A stretch of DNA of 64,000 bases. Origin: Ancylostoma caninum. Lineage: Eukaryota > Nematoda > Chromadorea > Rhabditida > Ancylostomatidae. The notes under the pieces are model-generated. The model searched no databases and was not told the origin of the DNA. It saw nothing but the letters and a program-made list of their open reading frames with translations. Shown here one piece after another: positions 22,410-34,827 of this stretch. Numbering within the stretch: the stretch's first letter is position 1; each line of letters opens with the position of its first letter. The DNA is taken from positions 62,001 through 126,000 of the forward strand of contig JBAJFG010000167.1 in assembly GCA_037903475.1 (NCBI GenBank). The letters are read 5' to 3'. Both the position numbers and the translations under genes were made by a program.

Positions 22410-23290
22410 ATGCTTTTGAAAAATGCCCAAATTCAGAACACTGGCCAGGGAAACAAGCTTTGCTTGAGAATGACTAGGATTTTCGCTTCAGAGTATAAAC
22501 ATATCCTAGACCTTCTCGCCATGTTGATCCCAATAATGTACATCATCAGGCTCAAAAGCAACGAAAGTGCCGTTTTCGAAAGGTCAAACTGGCTACATTT
22601 TTGGAGCCCGGAGGCGGATCGCTCCGAGCTGCGCTGGGTGCCTGCAACGGTTGCAGCGTTGGTGAACGAGTCTTGGCGTATTCAGTCGATAAGATCAACG
22701 GCTTCACCTGCCAACTTGGGTTAGCAAACTGTTACTGATCCCGTGCCGGAAGATGGGTTTGAAGACCGTTTCGAGACAATTTACCTATACCGCTGGATCC
22801 AGCGTGTCGAGGAGATGCAGAATCTGCCATTACTTCAGTCACGAATGTGAGGTGGGCCCCTGCCTTCAAAGGCAGTGTGTCACCTCGTTTTCATGTCCGA
22901 GCTTTTACCAGATTCTGATTTCGACACGTTGAATTCAACGGTATACCTTAAATGTCACAAAAGGATCTTTAAACCCTACCTTTAAACTTTTTCGGGACGG
23001 GATTTGTAACAGCTTGTCGAGCCGAGTGGGCGCGTGAAGCCGTTAATGTAATCGATCGGACACGTCTAGACGTGTTGGCCAACACTGCAGAAGTGACGGG
23101 CAGCCAGCACATTCACGGACCGCTCCGCCCAGGTGGTCCGGGAACTGCACTTTCGGACCCTCCGAAAACGGGGTTTCCGTTAATTTTATGAGCTTTGACG
23201 TGCATTTTTGGAATTAGCGTGACGAGAAAGTCTAGAGTCCGCTGGTATTCACAGCTTACGAAATAAGGTGACACACTGCCTTTAAGGCAG
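22410..23290. mobile_element. Inverted-repeat element with AAAGGCAGTG ends
   Basis: An inner element at about 22865-23285 has ends AAAGGCAGTGTGTCACCT and the reverse complement AGGTGACACACTGCCTTT, related to the TTAA-bounded composite at 63027-63956. Larger diverged inverted arms, about 22480-22640 and 23100-23255, overlap it (for example GCCGTTTTCGAAAGG against CCTCCGAAAACGGGG). No transposase. Confidence 0.55.
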
Positions 23291-23356
23291 GTCATGTTCT
23301 ATTGCAACTGGTGGGTACAGAAATTGTAGTACGAAAATAAGTTAGCTGGGCACGTA

Positions 23357-23610
23357 TGTGCTCCCTGCGTCAGCGCTCGACGAGCCGGACATATGCGGCG
23401 AGGCGGATTTTCCCGTCCGCGCCGCGTCGGCACGCTGCGATCCCACGCATCTTGTTTGGCCAAATGGTACACTGCACCACGGTTTAAATCTGGCCACAGT
23501 TGGCCAGACAAGTCCTGCGCTACGATCCCACGCATCTTGTTTGGCCAAACCCTACACTGGGCCACAGTTTCAACCTGGCCACAGCTGGCCAAAAAAGACC
23601 TGTAGGGCTC
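23357..23610. repeat. Dispersed repeat R2, copy 2, with 83-bp tandem duplication
   Basis: Two adjacent units begin CGATCCCACGCATCTTGTT and include TTGGCCAAA, CACGGTTTAAA or CACAGTTTCAA, and CTGGCCACAG(T/C)TGGCCA. Related single copies lie at 14090-14235 and 60180-60330. Confidence 0.65.
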
Positions 23611-24225
23611 ATCTTTTCTCCGCAAGAGCGGAGACTAGACTAAGCTCTCACAGCCGTCTGCCGCCTTATATACACTTTGGTTGCCACGTGGCCAATTACC
23701 GCCAAGATGGACGACCGCAATTACTAAAAGACCTATTGATAATTTAGTCGTTCTCGAGTATCTCTCAAAATACTAATCTTTTAGCACCAAACACCCAATT
23801 AAACTGCGAAACCCTAAACTCAACATTTACTTTAGTCGAAAAGATGTCCTTCATTCCTTAGCTTTTTGGGCTTCCATAAGTTTTCCTTAGGTTTGACAAT
23901 CCTTTTTGAGCCATTCTTGGCGCCTGCCTCGCTTTTGAGTAGTAGAAGCTCACTTGCACGCGAACCAGAGACGATTTCGGTGCTATAAGCCCATGGTGTA
24001 GCTAATACTGTTCGCCTAGTGCGCCCCATCGTGCTCCAGTGCTACGCGGTGCGGCGAAATCCGCAACGCGTCGCGTTACGGTGGTTTCTACCGCAGGGCA
24101 GGTGCGAGCGGGTGCGTGTATCGCACTTGTATCGCACCTGCCCTATAGTAGACTCTACTGTATTCGAGAGTGACCGAGAGATGTGCCTGAAGCGTAGAAA
24201 CCGCGGGGGGGGGGGGAGCAGATAA

Positions 24226-24360
24226 CCACTAAGGCTCGAACCAGACTCGACGGCGAACAGCGGCGGGGCGCCTTGGCTTCCACATGCTGCATGCGGATCG
24301 ATCGCCGCGGCCTCGTCCGGCTTCCTCGGGCAGCGAGGGGCGTCATCAGGGGAAGGTTTG
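24226..24360. repeat. Outer left arm of nested inverted repeat
   Basis: AAGGCTCGAACCAGACTCGA and the GC-rich sequence following it are the reverse complement, with divergence, of 25785-25892. The B-box-like phrase GGTTCGAGCC on the complementary strand resembles a tRNA element, but no cloverleaf could be drawn. Confidence 0.55.
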
Positions 24361-24857
24361 GTTCATTGAAAAGAAACACTCGTTATTTCTCATTTGTATG
24401 AGCAACTATAAAAAATAACCCGTAGAAATTGATGAACAGATGTAAATTTCTTCTGAAATCATCACTTTCAAACAAATAGGCACCGAAATGGAAGATTTGT
24501 GAACGAAAACACGCTATGGAGAACAAAAAGGAAGAAGGAATCGAAGAAACATTGGCATCAATCGTTAGTATATCAGTGTTTGAATACATATGTATTGCCA
24601 TCTGACCTCAGAGATTAAGGACGTACATTTCTCGCACCTATTGTGGGAAATGGATTACCACCTGGGGCAAAATCATCATGGGTTTCATGGATCGGCAATC
24701 TATTCGCTGGCCTTACATCATTATTGCACTGTTCCACGTATCTGCTATTTATCATCATTATAGGATCTGGCCCATCATCGCGTTCATTTTTTAATTAGCT
24801 AAATACCTTTTGAAACATTGAAATTAATTTAAAAGCCTTGAACACAATATGTAACCC

Positions 24858-25702
24858 CTACTCAGGAAATCTAAAAACCGTGTTTTGCATCGGTATGCAT
24901 GGGTTTTGCATGACTTTGAGAAAATCGTGGGTTTTTCGAGGGTTTTGCATGGGATTTGCATCGGATTTGGAGACGCATGAGTTCTGAATGGGTATGCATT
25001 TGTTTTGCATCGATTTAGGTAATGCTGAAAATTATTGATTAAAAAAAACCGGGTTTTGCACCGGATTAAACCGGGATTTGCATAGGTGTGCATGGGTTTT
25101 GCATCGATTTGTGAAGAACCGGTTATTTATATTTTTCATTCATTATTTCCATTGTTTTTTCACAATCAGGAGTGCTTTATGTATGATAAAAATTTACTCA
25201 TTGCGATCTCCATAATTATGCCAAAAATTTGCAGGTTTCTCTGAAATATGAAATTATTGCATTTTAACATAGGGAACATTCACCAGCTTAATGTACGATG
25301 CACCTCAGTCGGACATCCAGCAGAAGTTGGCCCGATCAAAAATGAGCTGAGAGAGGAGTTAAAAGTGCACAATTCGGTGGAGTTGCAAGGTGTGCGACGA
25401 CAGCGCAGTATTTTAGTTCTTGAGGTGCGTGGGAGCCACTCCTCGTACCCCCTCCCCCACTCCTCCAGGACGCGAACTGGTCATTACAAACCCATGCAAA
25501 ACCGACGTTACCTCATGCAAAACCAATGCAGAACCCATGCAAAACCCGGTTCTCAAAACGTTTCTCAAACCGTGTTCTGCATGGGATTTGCATGGGATTT
25601 GCATGAGTGTGCATGACTTATTCGTGGGATTTGCATCTTTCAATCCGATGCAAAACACGGTTTTATCCCATGCAAAACACGGTTTCTAGATCTCCTGAGT
25701 AA
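24858..25702. mobile_element. Foldback element built from TTTTGCAT-type motifs
   Basis: The left arm begins CTACTCAGGAAATCTAAAAA and carries about ten copies of a GGGTTTTGCATGGG-like motif. The right arm carries the reverse complement (CCCATGCAAAACC) about as often and ends with CTCCTGAGTAAG. The spacer around 25110-25480 has an open frame (25248 onward) without a recognisable domain. Arms are internally repetitive, so the pairing register is not unique. Confidence 0.7.
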
Positions 25703-25784
25703 GTATACTCTTGATTGTTTGATCATTTTTTACTAATTTTCGGATTTCTCCGGCGATAAATTCCAGTTCTTAAATTTGAGGCAT

Positions 25785-25892
25785 ATTGCGCTGATGGCAG
25801 CCCCTCGCCGCCCCACGACGCCCCAGAAGCCGAGGGGTCACAAAGCGCGGGCATCGCCCATATCCTCCGCCGCCAAGTCTGGTTCGAGCCTA
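25785..25892. repeat. Outer right arm of nested inverted repeat
   Basis: CGCCGCCAAGTCTGGTTCGA and CCCCTCGCCGCCCCACGACG pair with 24226-24360 in reverse. With that arm it brackets the foldback at 24858-25702. Confidence 0.55.
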
Positions 25893-26533
25893 AGGCCGTC
25901 GAGTGCGGGCGCTCTACGGCAGTGACGTCACAGATGCTGGGGTCAAATGTGTTAGATCAAGCCAGATCGAACTTTTTTGCACGGATAATGCCTTCAACTG
26001 CATCTCGAATATTAGCATTGTTACCAGCATCACGTTTCAGCGCAACGTCTCTTCATTTCCCATCTTATCGAAAGAGTTTCCACCTAGAGAACAAGTGCAG
26101 GTTTACAAGCCAGTACAAAATAAATTTGATTTCTTTTTAGTTTTCATTACCTGATGAAGGGCGTGTAATACGAGTATTTGGCACCAAAGGGGGGGGGGGG
26201 GGCGGGGTACATACATATTTGGGAAAGCTAGGCCGCACCCCATGCTTTACCCTGATCAGTAGTAAGGTGAAAAAAGTAGAAATTAGCTCCTCAAGACATG
26301 CTGTTTCGATCACAACAAAAATGACTTGAAGTGTAGCTTCCTAGGAGCGCTCGGGAGGAGCACGCCGCATGTGCAAGCTCCAGGTCAAGTTCTGGTTCTG
26401 TTACCCTTGAATCATTGATTGTTTTGTGCGAAACGACGTAATTAGTATAGCCATCTTCTGTGTGCGATTTATCTGCGTCATTGAATTCCCTAAGAAGTGT
26501 TTCCTTTCGCAGCGCTGCATTCAGCCCGGTTTA

Positions 26534-26635
26534 GCACGCACGCACGTACGCACGCACGCACGCATGCATGCATGCGCGCGCGCACACACACACACTCACC
26601 ACACACACAAACACACACACATTTATCGAAGAAAT
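26534..26635. repeat. Simple sequence: (ACGC)n, (CG)n, (CA)n
   Basis: A run of CGCACGCACG-type tetranucleotides passes through GCATGCATGCATG and GCGCGCGC to CACACACACA. A mixed microsatellite. Confidence 0.9.
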
Positions 26636-27280
26636 TTACTATGCTGTAGTGTGAGTTGTAGTAACAGTTGTATTATAGTTGTAGTAACACGCAAATTTAT
26701 TTCTGCCCTTGAAATGCCAGAAAATCAGGGCACTGACTATCCTATATATGTAGTCGCATCCTCGGCGGATGATGATGAAGTTCGCCGATTTAGAAGCACC
26801 ATACAAACGGTTGTGATGAGCAGGGCATGTAAACACAGGGAAATGAGGTCAAGCGAACTGTGAACACGCAAAAAGCTCCGCAGTTGGGGCAGACATTTCG
26901 CTGCAAACATCACGACACAATCGTGTTCGCTCCTGTATTGTGTGCAATTACGCTGCGTGCAGCTAGACTTGGTGGAGTATGAATAAGGGGCATCGACTGG
27001 GCTGATCCAGCAGCGGAGGCCGTCGCCGCAAACATCATGTACTAAGCAGTTATGATCAAAGAGTTAGTCAGTTTACTAGAGGTATTGCTAATAAGAGGGT
27101 AGCAGAGGATCTTCATGGGTTTTTTCTATTGCTGTAACAGAGGTGAAAACTTTCCGCAGCGGAACTGCCTCTGGACATCAGCATCTCATCGCCCAAGGTT
27201 TCCTACGATAACATCGGCAGGATAAAAGCTTTGGCAATCTATATATAAAACATAGCGCTAAACATAGCGAAACGCTTACG

Positions 27281-28100
27281 ACTTTTTTCAAAAATCTGGA
27301 CGGCGTGCATGGGCGCCAAATTCAAACGATAGGAATGCATCTGTGAGCGAGATGGCGAAGAAGGGGATTCGGAAATATGGGACACAATCCAAATATGGCC
27401 TAGGGCACTGCTCACCGGATAGTGTTGATCCGAATATCTAATTTACGATCGATTTTATTGATTCTCCTCAATTTAGCTCCTCTCAGATCGAAATGGGCAT
27501 GCTGGGGTTTTAAGCACGCTGATCACGAATCTGACGGCCACTCTGCACGGCATGGTTATTGATTTATCGATTTTATTGATTTTTCGTAATTTGTGCTGCA
27601 GTCGTGGCGGAACCGTACCCACAGGGGTTTTTCATCATGCTGATCACGAATCTGATGGCCACTGTGCACGGCGTGGTCATTCCTTAGGACATTTTTTTTC
27701 GAAAATCTAGAGAACGCGCGTGGCGCGAACTTCGAACGGTGAGAAGGCATCTGTAGGTGATGTGACCTCAGAAAATAGGACACCATCCGAATCCGGTGGA
27801 GGATTCAGGACACTACTCACCGGATAGTACCGATCCGGATATCTATTTATCGATCGATTCTATCGATTTTCGTTGGTTTAGCTCCAATCCGGATCGAGAT
27901 GGGTGTACTGGAGTAGTCCACCACGCTGATCACGAATTTGCCGACCACTCTCACGACGTGGTTATGGATTCATTGATTTTATCGATTTTTCGCAATTTGC
28001 GCTGCAGTCGTGGCGGAACCGTACCCACAGGGGTTTTTCACCACGCTGATCACGAATATGACGGCCACTCTGCACCGCCTTCATCGATTTATTGATTTTG
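27281..28100. repeat. Tandem duplication of a 410-bp unit
   Basis: Two collinear units start at about 27281 and 27691 with TTTTTTC(A/G)AAAATCT. Shared blocks are GGCATCTGT, CTACTCACCGGATAGT, an ATCGATCGAT-rich block, CACGCTGATCACGAAT and GGCGGAACCGTACCCACAGG. A diverged, partial copy lies in the last large intron of the ZP gene at 55620-56060. No frame is conserved between units. Confidence 0.75.
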
Positions 28101-28109
28101 TCAACTTTT

Positions 28110-29400
28110 CTTACGTTTTATTCCGGCGTGGTGGGAAGATGTCCATTGGGGCTACTTAGCATGGCGAACTTGAGTGCAGGCGTGAGTACAGTAAACCCTT
28201 GGAATACTGAAAAATCAGTGAATCAATACCTGCGTACGAAGTTTCCTTTAGTTACGTCAATCACATGAGCCTTGAAGGCCGTTCGTGTATGAAAATTATG
28301 GTGGCGTGAATCAAGATAATTCTCCTATCCAATATTTTGAGCTTCAAGCCTGCATTTCATCCGGTTGGGCAAGCCATTTTAATATCAAGCAACTAGTAGA
28401 ATAGATATCTACATGAGATAAGCAAACAGAATAGACGCATTTCTGGAAGTTTAAACAATAGCAACCAAATTATGATTCGAAAAATGTCACCACTATAGAG
28501 TATAGAAGTCCTCTTTTCTTTATATTGGGGTGAAGTACAGTCACAGGCTCCACAGTCACTTCCGTTTCAGGCGGTGAGTCTTCCAGTAAGAAGGTTCATC
28601 CCCTTCCGCCTAAATCCCAGTTCATCTTCCTCCCTCTTACAATCTACATTTTTCCCTTTTGGCCGTGCAATAGAGGGTTTCTGGAAGATATGTGCAAAAG
28701 TCAGTAGCACGCCTGTCTTACTGTGCACCTCCTTCCAACAATGTGTAGAGAACAGACAGGACGAAGTGCTGATTTCCTAGAAAGTTTTTGTCCACAGAAG
28801 GGTTTTCGAGATTTTAGTAGTATAATTCTGTTGGCAATACTTCTGGTGAACGATGTTCCTTATCTGGCTATCGTTGGAAGCCGGCCAATTACTCCTGCGT
28901 CCCCCTTGTATGTCCGCTTTCAAGAGGAGACCACAATATTTCAAAAGAAATAAACTTTCAGTGTAACAAACAAAAAGAATTTAAACCCTTGCAAGGGAAG
29001 TCAGCATTTCCGAACTTCTTTTGAGGTTACGGTATCGCACTGTAGTTTTAACTATGGAAATCACGAAGTGGCACGTAAATAATTCTCACAATTAGTCCTA
29101 TCTAGGTCCGGGCCGGAGCGACGTCACGAAAGATTACCTCATTGGTCTTCGTGAAAAGATCTGTGGTTTGTGCTCGTTTTTATCCGGAAGTTGCGTTATA
29201 TGTACATAGAACGCACTGGTTATGCAACACATTACACCATCTCTATAAGTAACCGCAAATCCAGATGCCTCTTTAAGAGCCCTGTAGTTGATATGAATCT
29301 CATAAATACATAAGGGTCATCGAACACCCCAACAAAACTATAAATTCCTTAGTTTTTACTCAAGAGTTCTCTAACCTGTGCCCGTGTACCAGTACACCAG
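28110..29400. other. No supported gene
   Basis: AT-rich DNA between the 410-bp repeats and the LINE. Short frames at 28574-28780 and 28723-28953 show no recognisable domain. Confidence 0.5.
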
Positions 29401-30433
29401 TGCTCCTAGCGAGAAAGGAGAGGGGAACTGGCAACTCTCACTTCTGAAGTCCTTCCTATCTAACAGGACACAACAAGTATTTATCAACAAAGCCTACTCT
29501 AATGAATACCCTACCCCCAGCGGAGTTCCGCAAGGAACATGCCTTGGTCCCCTCATGTTTCTTCTATACATTAACGACCTTCAACGCTGCCTACCGGATG
29601 ATGTCTGCTGTTCTATATATGCAGATGATTCTAAATTATTCGCATACAACACTACACAATCTTTACAGCTAGCTCTCGACGCAGTGGCGGACTGGTCTTC
29701 AAAATGGGGGCTGAATACTTCCTATGATAAAACTACGTTCATGGTTATTAATGGATCTCGCCTCCCAATAACGCCAAATTACCACATCAGCAGTCGTGAA
29801 TTGAAGCTATCCCACCAAGTTCGTGACCTAGGCATACTCTACACTGATTCCTTGAATTTTGACGAATATGTACACTCCGTCGCGAGAAGCGCTATGTATA
29901 AATCAAACTACATCTTGAGGGCATTCTCAACTCGTAATCCAAAAACTTTGTTTAAACTTTTCTCAACTTATGTCAGGCCAATTCTAGAATACTGTACACC
30001 ACTATGGTCACCGTCGAAAAAGTTCCTCATTGATGAATTAGAAGGAGTCCAAAAGAAGTTTACAGCGCGAATACTAGCTAGAGCCGGTCTATTTCATGTG
30101 CCATATAGAAAGAGGCTGACTCTGCTGAACGCTAGCACATTAGCTCTGCGTAGGACGGTATTAGATCAGAATCTGCTTTACAACACCTTTGCCGGGAATT
30201 TTGATTTTGATTTACATGAACTATTTACTCTATCAAGTTGCAACAATTTTACTCGAGGTCAACCATTCAGACTCAGTATGGAAAGGGTGCGGAGTCAAAA
30301 ATTCAGGGAATCGTTCATTATTCGTGTTGTAAAACTGTGGAACGATCTTCCGGAAGAAGTAATCCGATCTTCGTCCTCAGCTGCTTTCAACAGAACACTG
30401 GAAAGATATCTTAAAGAGAAAGGCTATTATTAG
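29400..30433 (+). pseudogene. 5'-truncated LINE reverse transcriptase (CR1/Jockey-like)
   Basis: An open frame of about 345 codons encodes the C-terminal half of a non-LTR retrotransposon reverse transcriptase. Visible in order: the LSNRTQ block, the SGVPQGTCLGP motif (residue 48 onward, counting from 29378), the catalytic YADD box at residues 81-84, a thumb-like region with YVRPILEYCTPLW, and a typical C-terminal block VVKLWNDLPEEV before the TAG stop at 30431-30433. The apurinic endonuclease domain and the N-terminal third of the reverse transcriptase are missing, which is the usual result of 5' truncation on insertion. The remaining frame has no internal stop or frameshift, suggesting a fairly young insertion. 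The clade assignment (CR1 or Jockey) is inference. Confidence 0.9.
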
Positions 30434-30860
30434 AATGAATTTTTTTAGTCTCTTCATCCTTCTCAGTTCTCTTTTACAGCCATCGAGTTTGCCTACAACC
30501 AGCCAGTTGCAGATCTTCTACTCCAGCTAGTGTTCAACAGAAGAATTACCCCAGGATCCGTCATACTATATCATACATCCATTCTGTTCTCCACGCATAA
30601 TCTAATCTTCTTTGCTCAAACTATGTCCTTCCTCCCCTCAATGCCAGCAATTTTACATGTACTGATCACATTTGGTTTTCTCTCCTCACTACTCTGTGGT
30701 TCCGCTTTGTAGTTCTTTTACTGTTTCCCTCTCGCATATGCGCCGTGTTCCACCGCTAAATGGGGACCACCAGCTAGCCTCCGCCCGTAGGCTCGCTGGT
30801 ACATTCTCTTACAGAGTTATGTTACGCGACGCATTCGGGAAGAGAAACCGACATTAAAAG
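30434..30860 (+). mobile_element. Probable 3' untranslated region of the LINE
   Basis: Sequence after the reverse-transcriptase stop, with a stem-loop at 30770-30799 (CCAGCTAGCCT pairing with AGGCTCGCTGG, one mismatch, 8-base loop). LINEs often carry a 3' stem-loop recognised by their reverse transcriptase. The true 3' end was not fixed by a target duplication and may be nearer or further than given. Confidence 0.4.
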
Positions 30861-31094
30861 CTATAGTCAATAGATGCACTTTACTATTTTTACTCTCCAG
30901 CTTTTCCTCGCTTTTGACTAAATAACTAAAATTAAATGAAACTCCGTCATTCCATGGAGTTACGTACATCACATGAGATAATAAAACTGCTAAAAACATT
31001 TTTTTTTGTATCAAATAATTAGTGATGAACATTTTAAAATAATAATAAGAATGAACAATGAGAAATAATCTTACATAATATTTCGGTCTATTTT

Positions 31095-31179
31095 ATCATA
31101 TAAAGCAACTTGAAAAAATCGGTGACCCTTTCTCGAAGGGGACCTCTCCCTCCGCCGTAGTACTACATCCGCTACTGCC
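31095..31179. mobile_element. Possible end of a hAT-type MITE
   Basis: AAAATCGGTGACCC, then TTCTCGAAGGGG and CCGCTACTGC, parallels the right end of the hAT MITE at 45578-45853 (AAATTTGGCGACCC, TTCTCGGGG, CTGCCACTG). The left end was not found. Confidence 0.35.
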
Positions 31180-31199
31180 GTACACGTTAGGGCTGCGTG

Positions 31200-34100
31200 T
31201 TATAGAAATTCTAGTTCTCATTAATCTCCTAATTCGTTACGTTACGGCAAAAATGCTGGTACATAATAATGCGTTAATCCGGTAACTCGTTACGGTGATG
31301 ATGTATTTATTTATTTGTTTATTCATGCGCTAGGGTAGCATGCAAATAACCTTGAAATCTTCGGCTAAATGAGAAACCAATTCAACAGAAAAAGCGTAGC
31401 TAACGATGCTTTGATCTACTAAAAATACAAAAATGTTGATTGTTGACATGTACATTGTTATATGAGAAAATGGTAGCAAAGCTAAGTCGTTCTCAAAACA
31501 GATGACTATCACAATTCTAGCCTGCGTAATGTCACTTGATTCCCTGTAAATTCTTCCACAGCGACAAGCATGGAGTTGAACAAGGCGTAAGCGCAATTCT
31601 CTACAATCCTATTTGAGAAGATCTACACAGGTAGCTGAAAATTTGGAAATGTGATAGCATTTTATCGTAATTGTCAAATCTGCCACTTTTGGTGCTTGAC
31701 CATAAACGTATCACCAGATAAGTTCAGCACCGATTTCGCTTTAGAACATTGAGGAAAAAACTTGCCGGATTAAGAGATAGTGAGAGAACTCTACTTATTG
31801 TTACCCTAATGAAATTGGCTATAATAGTTGAGACGAACACTTTCACAAATGCATTTTTATAAAGTGTTTAATACATATGTATCCTTAGTTTCGAATGCAG
31901 AAGACGAACTCCTGACCTTTTGTAGTGGACGTTACTGCGGCCACTACCTTTTGGACAATTTAAAACACTGTCCACTAATTCTCATGTTAGTCCCCCTTTC
32001 CAGTATGTTTCCAGCATGTGATATCGAATTTGTTCATATTTCACCAACAACGAAAATACGTCTACTGGGCTTCTCTTACGCTCTGAACGCAATCGCTCCT
32101 CAGCTTGTTGATCTGATCAGTTTTTTTTGGCCTGAGTCAGTGAATACATGTCTGAAGAGCTATTTATTGAAGAGCTAGCTAGTTCAACGCGCTGTGCACA
32201 AGAATTGTCAGCAGGATGTGAAAATGCATATATGCCGCCAATTAAAACGCCGAAGGACCACAGAATTCGAAAGCCATGAAAAGAAAAACCGTGAATTTCT
32301 TTCAAATGCATATCCGACGTTTAACATTATCGTTGGGCTCTGAAAGGATCAAACTCTACAATGGGCGTAATTTCTTCTCACGAATGAACAAAGCCGCAGC
32401 AGAGGGCTAGACAAGAGAACAGTGAGAGGTCTGCACTCTTCTGTACAGCGTCTTTCTCCTTCTGCGTCTTATTGTCCCTCCGTCTCTCGCTTCTCAACGG
32501 CATGATCGAAAACGCTTTCTGCTGTGGTCTTTTTACAAGTTATTCTGAGATGTGGTTGAGTTTTGAAGCGAATTCCAAGATTTTCTAGGCCCTCAGCTGT
32601 TGCTAGGATGTTCAGTTGCCACAACAACAACTAACAATAAGAAGCAACGTCTCTCTTTCATTCCAAATGAGGTATAGACTAGATTCTTCACCATAAATTG
32701 CAATTGTCTGCCGCAGAAGGATGCGCCTTTGAAATCTCTGATGGTTGCTAACTTATGCTCTTGGGTTCACTACGATCCACTCTTGGGTTCACTACGATCC
32801 AATGTACCTCGTCCCAGCACCTCGTGCGAGTATATACTCACACCATCACTTACGAACAGTTTTATAGTGTTACAGAGGTTTTGAAATTCGTTTGCGGTTA
32901 CAAACACCAATGGGTGTTAATGGCTTAGTGATGTTCCTTTACCGATGTTAGACGCTCTTTTCCAAGACATTCAAGCAACTGGCGTCCTGTAAAGGTATTC
33001 AGAGGTCGTGGCATAATCCCGTGCACCTGACTTGCTCATCAAAACCTAGCGACGCTAAGATGACGTTGAACTCAGGGCTATTTCAAAGGTTTTCTTAACC
33101 TTATTTTAGTTATACACTTCTTCACAGTTCCTGCGCTAGCATTCTCTAGGCCTCTCAGGATTTGAATACTTCCCACACGCTCGTTCAATGGGTGACCCCT
33201 TGACCTGTGCCCCTCGAATGTTAATGAGCTGGTGGTATTCATGCAAAGGTATTGCCAAAGCCGACCGCTTACGTTTATCCGCGGAACCAAGACGTGACAC
33301 ACCTAGCGTACAATTAGCCGAAACCGCGACCTCTACATCACAGCCCCACCTTTTTTGGTACGCTCAAATGTCCACCGCCGTGAAATTTTGCTGATCTTTT
33401 CGCCTTACTAGCAGAAATGCTTGTTTACCAGCCAGTCACATATGAGCCAAAAATTAGTTGAACAACACCCGTGAAGTGTTCAGGAGATTAACACCTGGAC
33501 TCTGATCAGGCTCTCAAAAAAATTCGGAAACTGTTAGTTCAGTCCTACTGTTCACCCAACTTTCGGGAACTGTTCAGGAAGTGCTCCAGACGTCAAACAG
33601 AAGTTAAATGCAATTGCTTCGTTAGCATATGGAAAATCTATTTTGATTGGGAAAACTTCAATTTTTGACACTAAGAAAAATCTCTTGAATGCACTCATCT
33701 GGAATAAGTTCCGGGTTAATTTTGGCGTCGTCAAAAGTTGCACAAGTGACGAATTAATCTCATTTAATGACGAAAGACAGAAACTCTTCCAGAAACAAAT
33801 GTAATTCGAGTTGGATTTTCATTGGCTGAGTGGAAAATGTTCACATGCTGAGAAATTCGGTAGAGATGCACTTCTTTTCCCTCAAGCTGCTTCGGCGATA
33901 AACTTCCCTGTGTAACAAGTGCATCCGATTATGGGAGGCTGCTTTTTCTTCTGTGTCCTAGCCGCTCCTGTGAAGTTCTGTACAGACTTATCCGGAAAAT
34001 CAATCTTTACCAACTTTGCTGATTCCATAAATGTGTTATCCTCCAAGTTACTCTTCAGCAGGTGCCTTTATTTCCGATAACTCAAAGCACCATAACATCT

Positions 34101-34820
34101 TTGGCTGAAGACCTCATCCCGGAAGTTTAGAATTGTGTGTCAAAAATAAATGTCACTGTGTCTGTTTTCCAAACACTCTTTTCCCCAACTGTCCTGCTTT
34201 CGCCCCCTGTCGCTGTCCCATTATTTCCGTGTAGGGGGCGTGTCGAACGCGGTCTGTCGGCAACGGTCAGGTTTCGTCGACCTCAAGGCGACGACGTCGT
34301 CTCACCGGCGCAACCCTGTAATCCAACATTCTGCCTCATAAGTAAAGACTAAGAAAGCTAGTCGTTGTCTTGTCGTTGTTCGCACAGTGGCATTTGTTTA
34401 CTGTAATGTTGGCGACACTGTTCTCATCTACTCATAATTCTTGCAATTTGCTCCGAATATTTTATCACTAGCAAGTGTAATAAAGAACCTCTGCTTCTGT
34501 GGCTGGCTTCACTGTATGAGTGACGTCCAAACTCAGACACATCTCTATTGTGATTTTATGGTTGCAAGATTAACTCCATGGTTGTGATGAAGTCGAATTT
34601 GTTGGTTTCCGCTATAACTTCTAGCCATAACTCTGGCATAACTTATCCATATTCTCTGTTACTCTTCAATTCTTTCTCCATTGATGTAATACTTATCTTT
34701 TTGTTCTTTGGAATCGCAGTGTTAAGTGAGCGAGCAATCCAGTGACCGTTCTCTTCACAATTTCCCATATATCTAGAGATTAAATACAGTGATCGAATTT
34801 CTGGGTGGAATTCGTATGAC
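31200..34820. other. No supported gene; sparse AT-rich DNA
   Basis: Several short frames occur, the longest on the plus strand at 31828-32178 (116 codons, hydrophobic, no recognisable domain). A 21-base direct repeat (CTTGGGTTCACTACGATCCA twice) lies at 32759-32801. I see no spliced gene, RNA gene or transposon terminus that I would defend. Confidence 0.5.
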
Positions 34821-34827
34821 CGATGTA

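Noticed and set aside
25870..25895. B-box GGTTCGAGCC suggesting a tRNA
   Set aside because: No A-box at the right spacing and no cloverleaf. The phrase belongs to an inverted-repeat arm.
26426..26863. 145-codon plus-strand frame
   Set aside because: Its middle is the translated (ACGC)n/(CA)n microsatellite.
27281..28100. CRISPR-like or other prokaryotic array
   Set aside because: Only two units of 410 bp with no short-repeat/spacer pattern. The window is eukaryotic.
31828..32178. 116-codon plus-strand frame
   Set aside because: Hydrophobic but without family resemblance or convincing splice sites.
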